Shown here: positions 1 to 5,220 of the stretch, one piece after another
Numbering within the stretch: position 1 is the stretch's first letter
Layout: every line of letters starts with the position of its first letter
Origin: Pseudomonadota bacterium
Lineage (GTDB): Bacteria > Pseudomonadota > Alphaproteobacteria > Sphingomonadales > Sphingomonadaceae
NCBI GenBank assembly: GCA_023433445.1
Contig: JAEZCS010000151.1
Coordinates: 1 to 5,220, forward strand
Length of the DNA stretch: 5,220 bases
Direction: 5' to 3'
Translations under genes and position numbers: made by a program
The notes under the pieces: generated by a model
What the model was told of the DNA's origin: nothing
What the model saw: the letters and a program-made list of their open reading frames with translations, nothing else
The model's database searches: none

Positions 1-1
1 C

Positions 2-637
2 CTATTGAATAACGAAATTGGTAAAATAAACGTTATCGATGCCGCCATAGCCCGTCTTTTGCTTCAAAACATCGTTGATAACGCCCTTGATCCGGCCCTG
101 GAGCTGCCGCTTGCCTTCCGGCGTCGCAAGCATTGATTCGGGCTGCTGGGCGAGCAGCATCAGCACCTGGCTGCGAATCGCCATTTCGTGCGTCTTGATC
201 GCTTCGATCACGCGCAGGTCGTAATAGGTTGATACGGCCAGCGAAATCTGGGCGAAGGCGTCAGTGTCCGACATGTTGGAGGTAAAGGGCGCCTGCAGCT
301 GGAAATAGGTTGCCTGATAGGCGGCCGGATTGGCAGGCACTGGAAGATCGATGCCCTTTCCGGGATGCGCAGGCGCATGGCCAGCACCGGCCCCGCCGCC
401 ATGGCCTCCGCCACCCATGCCATGAGCCTTGGCGACTTCCTCGGCGCTCTCACCCGCCAGAACGAGGACTGGCTTGTTGGGATCTTCCTTGGGACCTTGC
501 TCCTTGGCGTTGAAGAAACCGGCGGCGTAGAGCCCGCCAGCCGTTCCCGCGCCACCCAGGACAAGCGCGGCGGCGGCCAGCAGGATCATCTTCATGCCCC
601 CGCCCTTTTTCTTCTTCGCCTTCGCCTCGTCGCTCAT
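2..637 (-). CDS. fliL: Flagellar basal body-associated protein FliL
   Basis: FliL is a single-pass inner-membrane protein that surrounds or supports the MotAB-type stator and affects torque or stator stability. The protein has 211 residues, longer than the usual 150-180 or so. Residues 1-16 are a short cytoplasmic tail with KAKKKK at 6-11, giving positive-inside orientation. One transmembrane segment spans about 17-41 and is unusually rich in Gly and Ala. Residues 43-105 are a periplasmic linker, Gly/His-rich at 72-95. The FliL domain, related to stomatin/SPFH folds, covers 107-211, with YFQLQAPFTSNM at 111-122 and the typical C-terminal VYFTNFVIQ at 203-211. The start is ATG 637-635 and the stop TAG 4-2, so the gene is complete, ending one base from the window edge. 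It follows fliK by 27 bases. fliM is the usual next gene but is not visible. The call is secure from the C-terminal motif, topology and neighbours. Confidence 0.95.
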   Translation of the reverse strand: MSDEAKAKKKKGGGMKMILLAAAALVLGGAGTAGGLYAAGFFNAKEQGPKEDPNKPVLVLAGESAEEVAKAHGMGGGGHGGGAGAGHAPAHPGKGIDLPVPANPAAYQATYFQLQAPFTSNMSDTDAFAQISLAVSTYYDLRVIEAIKTHEMAIRSQVLMLLAQQPESMLATPEGKRQLQGRIKGVINDVLKQKTGYGGIDNVYFTNFVIQ

Positions 638-664
638 CTGCCGGTCCCCCGCATATCCTGGATC
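638..664 (-). other. fliK-fliL gap with probable fliL ribosome binding site
   Basis: This 27-base gap is the longest non-coding stretch in the window. On the coding strand it carries GGGGGA (about seven bases before the fliL ATG), a plausible but G-heavy Shine-Dalgarno. The short palindrome ATCCAGGAT near the fliK stop has only a four-base stem and no T-run, so it is not a terminator. No promoter elements are evident, which suggests read-through from fliK to fliL. Confidence 0.55.
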
Positions 665-2524
665 TTAAGCGTAACGCGCGCGCGCCCGGTCATGGGCGGC
701 AGGCTGCGCATCCGCATGGTTAAGAACGGCAGGATCGCCGGAGCCTTTAGGGCCAAAACCGTTATTTTCGCGCCCCTGCCAGCGATTTTGCTGACCCTGG
801 GGCTGGCCCATATTCTGGCCGCCACTCTGCGCCCAGGCAGAGGTCTGGGAGCCCTGCTGCGACTGTTGGTGTTGCTGAGACGATGACTGGCCGTTTGTTT
901 CGGCGCGGTGCGTTTCGGCCACGGCAGGCGCGCGTTCGACCTTCACCTCGGCGATGCGGACGGCAGCGAGCCCTGCATCGAGCTTCAGCCGGTCGCTATC
1001 CTGCCGCAACGCCATCTCCGCCGCCTCGCTGGCAACGGTCAGGCTGACCGCAGCGCCGTCCGTGTCATGGCGAATGTCCACCTGCACGGCGCCAAGATGC
1101 TGCGTATCGATCTGAAAGCGTCCCTGCGCGCCATTTGCCGACAGCCCCGCAATGTCGCGGGCGAGCCCGTCGATCCACTGGCCCGAAACGCCCATATCGA
1201 CGACCTGGGCGCCAAGGCTGGCGGAGAGATCGGGAGATGGCGAGGCGGGGGCAGCGCTGGCCACCGAGAGACTGGCGGTTTGCGTAACCATGACTGGAGG
1301 CGCAGCGGGAGCCGCATCAGCAGACGGCGAAGCAATGGACGGGTCGAGTGCCGGTTCAGTTGAACGAACCGCCATATCGGCTTTCGCATGCGCAGCGGCG
1401 GAGATCTGTTCGCCGACGCGGACAGGCGCGCCGGTCTGGCGTGCGGCCACCTGTTCACGCACGATTTCCAAGAGCGCGATAGCTTCCGCCTTCATCGGCT
1501 TGCCGTTGAATACCGGCGCTGCGGGCAAGGCGCTGTCGGGCGCTGGGCTTTCGTTTTCCGAAGTTGCCACAGGCGTGTCCGAGACCACCGACGAGGCTTT
1601 CGCACCGCCGCGAGCGGGTCGCTGGTCAGGGGCGATGCTTGGAGGACCGCTTTGGATCGGCACAGGACTGGCCGAGGGCGCCGAGGGCACGGGCACCGTG
1701 ATGGTCGGTGCTACATTCTGTGCCGCAGCAACAGGTTCGGCGCTGTCAGCCGGGGCATTGATCACCGGTTCAACAGTGACCGGTGGCACGACCTCGGCAG
1801 CCATGAAGGGCGGCGGCACTGGAATCGTGGTCGCGGGATCCTGCTCCGTCCGCTGAACCTTCGGCTTCTCCCTGGGCGGGGATTTGCTCCCGACCGGCGC
1901 GGCTTCCTCCACGACGGGCATGAGAGGTCCCGCCTCAGCCTTATCGCCATGAGCGACCGGATGGGCCTCAGGCGACTGAACAGGCTTGGCGATCGGGTCC
2001 GGCAATTCTGCTTCTGACGGAATGGCTACTTCAGTTGGGGCATCTGGTTCCGGCTGCTTGGGCGCTTCGTCAGCCAAGCCCAGCTCGGGCTGCGCGGGGA
2101 GTTGCGCAGGCTCAACCTGTGCCTGATCCTCCACCGGAACGTCAGCGGCCTGCTTGACGAGCCCGAGCGCTCGGCCAGGCGGCAACTGCGACGGCAAAGA
2201 TTTGCCGGCGGCAACCGCTATGGCCAGCCCGTGCGGCACATGGCCATGCGCAGGCTTGGCCTCGGCCTGTCCCATGTTCCCAGGAATGTCGGGGGTGGCG
2301 GCAGCGTCCTGCCCCCCAAGGCGCGGTGCATCGGTCGCAGCGGCCGGGGTAGCTGGTCCGTCACTTAGCGGCAGGCCCGGAGCAACGGCAGTCTCCTCCG
2401 CCATAGTGCCGTTGAACAGCGCGGCAAAATCAGCCGTGTCGCCCGGTGAGGCAGGCTGAACCGCCGCCACACCCGGCGCGGCCGAGGAAAAGAGCAGTGC
2501 CTTCAGGCTGGAAAGCATGTTCAT
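665..2524 (-). CDS. fliK: Flagellar hook-length control protein FliK
   Basis: FliK is exported during hook assembly, measures hook length as a molecular ruler and, through its C-terminal domain and FlhB, switches export from hook to filament substrates. The protein has 619 residues, longer than the roughly 400 of enteric FliK. Residues 1-40 hold the export-type N-terminus (MLSSLKALLF; DFAALFNG). Residues from about 50 to 340 are a Pro/Ala/Val/Glu-rich, probably disordered ruler. A likely helix lies at 344-362. The C-terminal hook-length domain lies at about 448-530, with FQIDTQHLGAVQVDI at 470-484 and a long amphipathic helix after it. A Gln-rich stretch (about 546-580) and a basic end follow. 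The chosen start is ATG 2524-2522, with AGGAG nine bases upstream and one base after the fliJ stop. ATG at 2533 is too close to that AGGAG, and ATG at 2518 is rather far. The open frame extends to 2659, but inside fliJ. Confidence 0.93.
   Translation of the reverse strand: MNMLSSLKALLFSSAAPGVAAVQPASPGDTADFAALFNGTMAEETAVAPGLPLSDGPATPAAATDAPRLGGQDAAATPDIPGNMGQAEAKPAHGHVPHGLAIAVAAGKSLPSQLPPGRALGLVKQAADVPVEDQAQVEPAQLPAQPELGLADEAPKQPEPDAPTEVAIPSEAELPDPIAKPVQSPEAHPVAHGDKAEAGPLMPVVEEAAPVGSKSPPREKPKVQRTEQDPATTIPVPPPFMAAEVVPPVTVEPVINAPADSAEPVAAAQNVAPTITVPVPSAPSASPVPIQSGPPSIAPDQRPARGGAKASSVVSDTPVATSENESPAPDSALPAAPVFNGKPMKAEAIALLEIVREQVAARQTGAPVRVGEQISAAAHAKADMAVRSTEPALDPSIASPSADAAPAAPPVMVTQTASLSVASAAPASPSPDLSASLGAQVVDMGVSGQWIDGLARDIAGLSANGAQGRFQIDTQHLGAVQVDIRHDTDGAAVSLTVASEAAEMALRQDSDRLKLDAGLAAVRIAEVKVERAPAVAETHRAETNGQSSSQQHQQSQQGSQTSAWAQSGGQNMGQPQGQQNRWQGRENNGFGPKGSGDPAVLNHADAQPAAHDRARARYA
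785..889 (-). other. Gln-rich low-complexity tail segment in FliK
   Basis: This segment encodes about residues 546-580 of FliK, dominated by Gln with Ser and Gly (for example QQHQQSQQGSQ). It follows the hook-length domain and is presumably disordered. Polar or Gln-rich tails are common in FliK, so it need not be foreign or frameshifted. The frame stays open across it to the stop at 665. Confidence 0.8.
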
Positions 2525-2538
2525 CTCATACATCTCCT
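2522..2538 (-). promoter_or_regulatory. Ribosome binding site and start codon of fliK within the end of fliJ
   Basis: The coding strand reads AGGAGATGTATGAGATG. AGGAG is a near-perfect Shine-Dalgarno, nine bases from the chosen ATG. The fliJ TGA falls between them. Three in-frame ATGs lie within 16 bases (2533, 2524, 2518). Spacing favours the middle one, but two codons either way cannot be excluded. Confidence 0.7.
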
Positions 2539-2951
2539 GTCCGCTGCATCCGGCGGTAGCGCGGCAGGGCCGCCAGCTTGTTTTCCCGCCATTCCTCCAG
2601 GTCCGCGCGGGCGCGATCCTTGAGTTTTTCGGCGATTTCGCGGTCCCGATTGGCCGCAAGGGTGACGCCTTCCTTGGCCTCTACCTTGCGGCGCGCATCG
2701 TAGAGCGCGCCATCCAGCTGACGGCCAGCCTGCTCAAGCCGGCCAGCAAGTTCCTGCATCGCTGCAAAATTCGCGCCATTTGCCATGCCGGGGTCGGAAA
2801 AAAGATCGTTCCGCACTTTGCGCAGCCTGTCGGCATTGCGTTCAATGCCATCAGCCTCGTCCCGAGCGCGGGCGGTTTCAGCGACAGCCATGGCATGTTG
2901 CACATGGCGGACGCGCAGCACGCGCTGGCGCGTCTGGAGCGCGCCCTTCAT
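2526..2951 (-). CDS. fliJ: Flagellar export protein FliJ
   Basis: FliJ is the small coiled-coil stalk of the export ATPase. It resembles the gamma subunit of F1, inserts in the FliI hexamer, contacts FlhA and acts as an escort for export chaperones. The protein has 141 residues, a typical length. It is rich in Arg, Ala, Glu, Asp and Leu and nearly free of Pro. Helix one covers about residues 4-50 and helix two about 60-128, joined by a turn with SDPGMANG at 52-59, which fits the antiparallel hairpin of FliJ. A basic tail, RYRRMQRTGDV, follows. The ATG overlaps the fliI stop as ATGA (2951-2948). Only a weak purine run precedes it, so initiation probably depends on coupling to fliI. FliJ has little conserved sequence, so the call rests on length, helical pattern and position between fliI and fliK. 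Confidence 0.92.
   Translation of the reverse strand: MKGALQTRQRVLRVRHVQHAMAVAETARARDEADGIERNADRLRKVRNDLFSDPGMANGANFAAMQELAGRLEQAGRQLDGALYDARRKVEAKEGVTLAANRDREIAEKLKDRARADLEEWRENKLAALPRYRRMQRTGDV
2948..2951 (-). other. ATGA stop/start overlap of fliI and fliJ
   Basis: The last bases of fliI (TGA) and the start of fliJ (ATG) share ATGA on the coding strand. Such four-base overlaps usually mean that translation re-initiates. Here the upstream bases TGATCGCTGAGTTCGGCGC hold no strong Shine-Dalgarno, which fits coupling. Confidence 0.85.
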
Positions 2952-4276
2952 GCGCCGAACTCAGCGATCAGGGCCCCGGCGCTGGTGTCGAGATCGATCC
3001 GGCTTTTCTGATCCTGCCGGATGAAATCGAGGATTTCCTGCCGCCGTTGGACTGCTTCATCAATCACAGGATCATTGCCGGGACGATATGCGCCCATCAG
3101 GATCAGGTCGCGGTTTTCTTCATAGGCGGCCCAGAGGCGACGGTAGGAGGCGGCGGCGATGCGATGCTCATCCGGCACCACATCCGCCATGACGCGCGAG
3201 AGGGATTTGCCGATGTCGATAGCGGGGAAGATCGCCTGTTCCGACAAATGGCGGGAGAGAACGAAGTGCCCGTCCACGATGGCGCGGGCGGCGTCCACAA
3301 TCGGATCGTCGGTATCGTCGCCGTCAGCCAGCACGGTGTAGAGCGCGGTTATCGAGCCGCCAGTACGAGCGTCCACCCCTGCCCGCTCAACCAAGCGCGG
3401 GATGAGTGCGAGCGCGGAAGGCGGATAGCCCTTCATCGCTGGCGGCTCGCCAAGGGCCAGACCGATCTCGCGCTGGGCATGGGCGCAGCGAGTGAGGCTG
3501 TCGATGAGGAGCAGCACCTTCTTGCCGCGCGCGCGGAAATATTCGGCGATGGCGGTGGCACGAGCGGCGGCGCGCAGGCGCAGCACCGGGGGATGATCGG
3601 CAGGCACAGCGACGACGATCGACTTGTGCATCGAATTTTTGAGCTTGGTTTCCAGGAAGTCGCTGACCTCGCGGCCGCGTTCGCCGATCAGGCCCGCGAC
3701 GACGATGTCGGCTTCGGCCCCTGCGATCATCTGGCCCATCAGGACCGACTTGCCGACGCCCGAGCCTGCGATGATGGCGATGCGCTGGCCCCGTCCGGCG
3801 GTGAGGAGGGCGTTTACGGCGCGGACGCCCAAATCAAAGGGTTCGGTGACGCGGCCACGGTCGAGGACATTGCCCTTGACCCCGTTGAGCGGCCAGCTGC
3901 CGCCCGCGATGATCGGCCCCTTGCGGTCGAGCGGCTGGCCCATGGCATCAATCACGCGGCCGATCAGCCCCTCGCCCACCTGCACCATATTGGCCTGGCT
4001 GTCCGGCTCGACCCGCGCGCCATTTTCCAGTGGCGCGTCGGCATCCAGCGGCACGAGCAGCGTCTTGTCGCCGCGAAAGCCGACAACCTCGGCCCGGCAG
4101 ATGGTGCCGTCCGCGGCAATCACCCGCGCGCCCGCGCCAATCGGCTTGCGAAAGCCCGTGACCTCCAGCATGCCCGCATCATGGCTGACCAGGCGGCCGA
4201 CATGGCGGGGCGAACGGTTCTGGACTTGCAGATGATCGAACAGGCTTTCGGCCTGGGCTAGCGATGCCTTGATCAT
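2948..4276 (-). CDS. fliI: Flagellum-specific export ATPase FliI
   Basis: FliI is the F1-beta-like ATPase of the flagellar type III export apparatus. It hydrolyses ATP at the base of the export gate to help unfold and load rod, hook and filament subunits. The protein has 442 residues, close to the family norm. Residues 21-95 form the N-terminal beta-barrel. The Walker A loop AGSGVGKS is at 170-177, with Lys176 and Ser177. GLIGERGREVSDFLE is at 195-209. Walker B VLLLIDSLTR is at 254-263, with Asp259, followed by GEPPAMKGYPPS at 276-287. DDTDDPIVDAAR is at 320-331 and DGHFVLSR at 335-342. The start is ATG 4276-4274, with AAGGGGG seven bases upstream and 13 bases after the fliH stop. The frame is open to 4396, but the added 40 residues overlap fliH and look unlike FliI. 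The gene ends in TGA, shared with the fliJ start. A non-flagellar secretion ATPase (SctN) is excluded by the neighbours. Confidence 0.98.
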   Translation of the reverse strand: MIKASLAQAESLFDHLQVQNRSPRHVGRLVSHDAGMLEVTGFRKPIGAGARVIAADGTICRAEVVGFRGDKTLLVPLDADAPLENGARVEPDSQANMVQVGEGLIGRVIDAMGQPLDRKGPIIAGGSWPLNGVKGNVLDRGRVTEPFDLGVRAVNALLTAGRGQRIAIIAGSGVGKSVLMGQMIAGAEADIVVAGLIGERGREVSDFLETKLKNSMHKSIVVAVPADHPPVLRLRAAARATAIAEYFRARGKKVLLLIDSLTRCAHAQREIGLALGEPPAMKGYPPSALALIPRLVERAGVDARTGGSITALYTVLADGDDTDDPIVDAARAIVDGHFVLSRHLSEQAIFPAIDIGKSLSRVMADVVPDEHRIAAASYRRLWAAYEENRDLILMGAYRPGNDPVIDEAVQRRQEILDFIRQDQKSRIDLDTSAGALIAEFGA

Positions 4277-4292
4277 GCCCAAACCCCCTTCA
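4277..4292 (-). promoter_or_regulatory. Ribosome binding site of fliI overlapping the fliH stop
   Basis: The coding strand reads TGAAGGGGGTTTGGGC and then ATG. The fliH stop TGA runs directly into AAGGGGG, which lies seven bases from the fliI ATG. A ribosome ending on fliH would sit on the fliI Shine-Dalgarno, which favours translational coupling. This site fixes the fliI start. Confidence 0.75.
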
Positions 4293-4928
4293 TGAACGGC
4301 CTTCCATGTCGTCCAGCAGGGCGCGCAGGCGAGACAGGCGCACATCCGGGCCATCCTCGACCCAGCCGTCGGCGGTTTCGAGCCGCACGCAACCACGATG
4401 CATGGCGGGATCGCCGACCAGCTTCACGCCGATCGTTTCGCTTTCCAGCATGGCGACATCGTCAGGATGGAGGTGCAGCGCGCTCTTGTCCTCATTATCC
4501 TCGATGAAGGCAGCGACCGTGTCACAGCGCTGTACCAGCCGCTCCAGATCGATCTCGACTTCCCCGACGATCTGCTCGACCAGCCGGACGACCGTGGCCG
4601 ACAACATGGTGGACAGCATGCCGCTGGGCGCGGGTGAAAGATTTTCCAGCGCTTCAGCAAGGCGAGCGCGCGCTTCGGCATCGGCTGCTGCGGCGTCGCC
4701 GACCACCCGGCATCCTTCATCGAAGCCGAGCGTGAAGGCCTCCATCCGGGCCTGCTCGATGATGTCCTCATCGGTCATGGCGGGCGCGGCATCGTGCATC
4801 GTCCTGCCGGTCGCCGGGGCCGCGTCGGAATAGAGGCTGCGGAAGTTGCCGCTTTTCACCTGTCCCATGCCGCCCAGGGGGATGCTGGACGCATCCCGGC
4901 AGTTGCTTGCGTCCCAGACCTTAAACAA
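4290..4928 (-). CDS. fliH: Flagellar assembly protein FliH (export ATPase regulator), TTG start
   Basis: FliH binds the export ATPase FliI, restrains its activity and docks it at the export gate and the C ring. The protein has 212 residues, a little short for the family. Residues 1-50 are a variable N-terminus with Trp5; N-terminal Trp residues of enteric FliH are known to contact FliN and FlhA. Residues 54-97 are a charged, Ala-rich helical stretch with Gly68, Gly72 and Gly77, resembling the Gly-spaced FliH stalk. Residues 104-207 are the C-terminal FliI-binding domain, with LHLHPDD at 151-157 and HRGCVRLETADGWVEDG at 177-193. The first codon is TTG, eight bases inside fliG, with AAGGGG seven bases upstream. 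ATG at 4868-4866 (Met21) is the alternative, but it would lose Trp5. FliH diverges quickly, so the name rests on the C-terminal motifs plus its place between fliG and fliI. The start is less certain than the gene. Confidence 0.92.
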   Translation of the reverse strand: MFKVWDASNCRDASSIPLGGMGQVKSGNFRSLYSDAAPATGRTMHDAAPAMTDEDIIEQARMEAFTLGFDEGCRVVGDAAAADAEARARLAEALENLSPAPSGMLSTMLSATVVRLVEQIVGEVEIDLERLVQRCDTVAAFIEDNEDKSALHLHPDDVAMLESETIGVKLVGDPAMHRGCVRLETADGWVEDGPDVRLSRLRALLDDMEGRS

Positions 4929-5220
4929 AGTCGTTCCCCTTGCCGCCCAGCATGATCGTGCCAGCGTCGGCCATGCGGCGCGCGGTGGCGATGATCAGCT
5001 TCTGCGCCTCCATCACCTCTGCCAGGCGAATGGGTCCGCGCTCCTCGATTTCGTCGGCGATCGCCTGCGCGGCGCGGGCCGACATCGCGCCGAAGATCTT
5101 GCCCTTCAGCATCTCGTTCGCGCCCTTCAGCGCCACGACCAGCACGCTGCTGTCGATGGTGCGCATCAGCGTGCCCATATTCTTGTCATCCATGTCGATC
5201 AGGTTATCGAACACGAACAT
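4921..5220 (-). CDS. fliG: Flagellar motor switch protein FliG, C-terminal part (5' end outside window)
   Basis: FliG forms the rotor ring on the cytoplasmic face of the MS ring, and its C-terminal domain interacts with the stator to produce torque. The 99 visible residues align without gaps, from memory, with the end of E. coli FliG. They open with MFVFDNLIDMDD (E. coli MFLFENLVDVDD) and include VVALKGA and SARAAQAIADEIEERGPIRL. Residues matching E. coli K264, R281, D288, D289 and R297 are fragment positions K32, R49, D56, E57 and R65. All are kept except Asp289, which is Glu. The gene ends in TAA at 4923-4921. The Met at the window edge is the conserved internal Met of this domain, not the start; the N-terminal and middle domains (over 200 residues) lie outside. 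Its stop overlaps the start of fliH, which supports one operon. The identification is very secure. Confidence 0.97.
   Translation of the reverse strand: MFVFDNLIDMDDKNMGTLMRTIDSSVLVVALKGANEMLKGKIFGAMSARAAQAIADEIEERGPIRLAEVMEAQKLIIATARRMADAGTIMLGGKGNDFV
4926..4941 (-). promoter_or_regulatory. Ribosome binding site and TTG start of fliH, inside the end of fliG
   Basis: On the coding strand AAGGGGAACGACT is followed by TTG. The purine run AAGGGG is seven bases from the TTG, a good Shine-Dalgarno distance. The site lies in the last codons of fliG, and the fliG TAA falls just inside fliH, an eight-base overlap. This arrangement suggests that ribosomes finishing fliG feed fliH. It decides the fliH start over the ATG 60 bases downstream. 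Confidence 0.68.

Noticed and set aside
638..664. A terminator or promoter between fliK and fliL
   Set aside because: The only inverted repeat has a four-base stem and no T-run follows it. No convincing promoter elements are present in 27 bases.
208..886. Open frames overlapping fliL and the fliK end in other frames (208-564 minus; 310-513 and 365-886 plus)
   Set aside because: They overlap fliL and the fliK tail, which have family motifs or a coherent reading frame. The alternatives are rich in Arg/Pro/Ser from frame-shifted GC-rich codons.
785..889. A frameshift or foreign insert at the Gln-rich end of FliK
   Set aside because: The frame is continuous to the stop, and Gln-rich tails occur in many FliK proteins.
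1152..2017. Plus-strand open frames opposite fliK (including 1152-1856 and 1388-2017)
   Set aside because: They are antisense shadows of a GC-rich, Ala/Pro-rich gene, with low-complexity products and no family likeness.
2525..2659. A 45-residue N-terminal extension of FliK
   Set aside because: It overlaps fliJ in another frame, and AGGAG lies directly before the ATG at 2524.
2780..4261. A 493-residue open frame on the plus strand across fliI and part of fliJ
   Set aside because: It is in exact reverse-codon register with fliI. In GC-rich genes that use few TTA, CTA and TCA codons, this antisense frame stays open by chance. The product has no recognisable motif, while fliI is unmistakable on the other strand.
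4277..4396. A 40-residue N-terminal extension of FliI
   Set aside because: It is Cys/Trp-rich and lies within the fliH coding region. The ATG at 4276 has a better Shine-Dalgarno and gives normal FliI length.
5218..5220. ATG at the right edge as the start of a short gene
   Set aside because: It is the conserved internal Met of the FliG C-terminal domain; the real start is outside the window.

Overview
The window is a GC-rich bacterial segment in which every convincing gene lies on the minus strand. It holds part of a flagellar gene cluster. In transcription order (right to left) the genes are fliG (3' end only), fliH, fliI, fliJ, fliK and fliL. All six read as intact. Only fliG is cut, by the right window edge. 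The flagellar identity is strong, because FliG-C, FliI and FliL carry clear family motifs and the order fliG-H-I-J-K-L is the classic one. The organism is most likely an alphaproteobacterium, and a sphingomonad-type genus is my best guess. That guess rests on protein style, GC-richness and gene order; I could not search a database.

Layout from the right edge: 4921-5220 is the C-terminal motor domain of FliG (rotor/switch). 4290-4928 is FliH, which appears to start at TTG inside the end of fliG. 2948-4276 is FliI, the export ATPase, just after fliH. 2526-2951 is FliJ, the export chaperone and ATPase stalk, with an ATGA overlap with fliI. 665-2524 is FliK, the hook-length ruler, one base after fliJ. 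2-637 is FliL, the stator-associated membrane protein, after a 27-base gap. The gene after fliL is probably fliM, but it lies outside the window.

The genes work together. FliG is the rotor track for torque. FliH, FliI and FliJ form the cytoplasmic ATPase complex of the flagellar type III export apparatus. FliK is exported by that apparatus, measures the hook and switches substrate specificity. FliL sits at the membrane beside the motor. The tight spacing and overlaps suggest one polycistronic message with translational coupling. No promoter or terminator is visible, so the promoter is probably upstream of the window and the transcript probably runs past its left edge.

There is no gene-free stretch over 300 bases; the largest gap is 27 bases. 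I saw no RNA gene, insertion sequence, CRISPR array or attachment site. I found no undescribed system. The points worth a second look are lineage-specific details of FliL, FliK, FliH and FliG.
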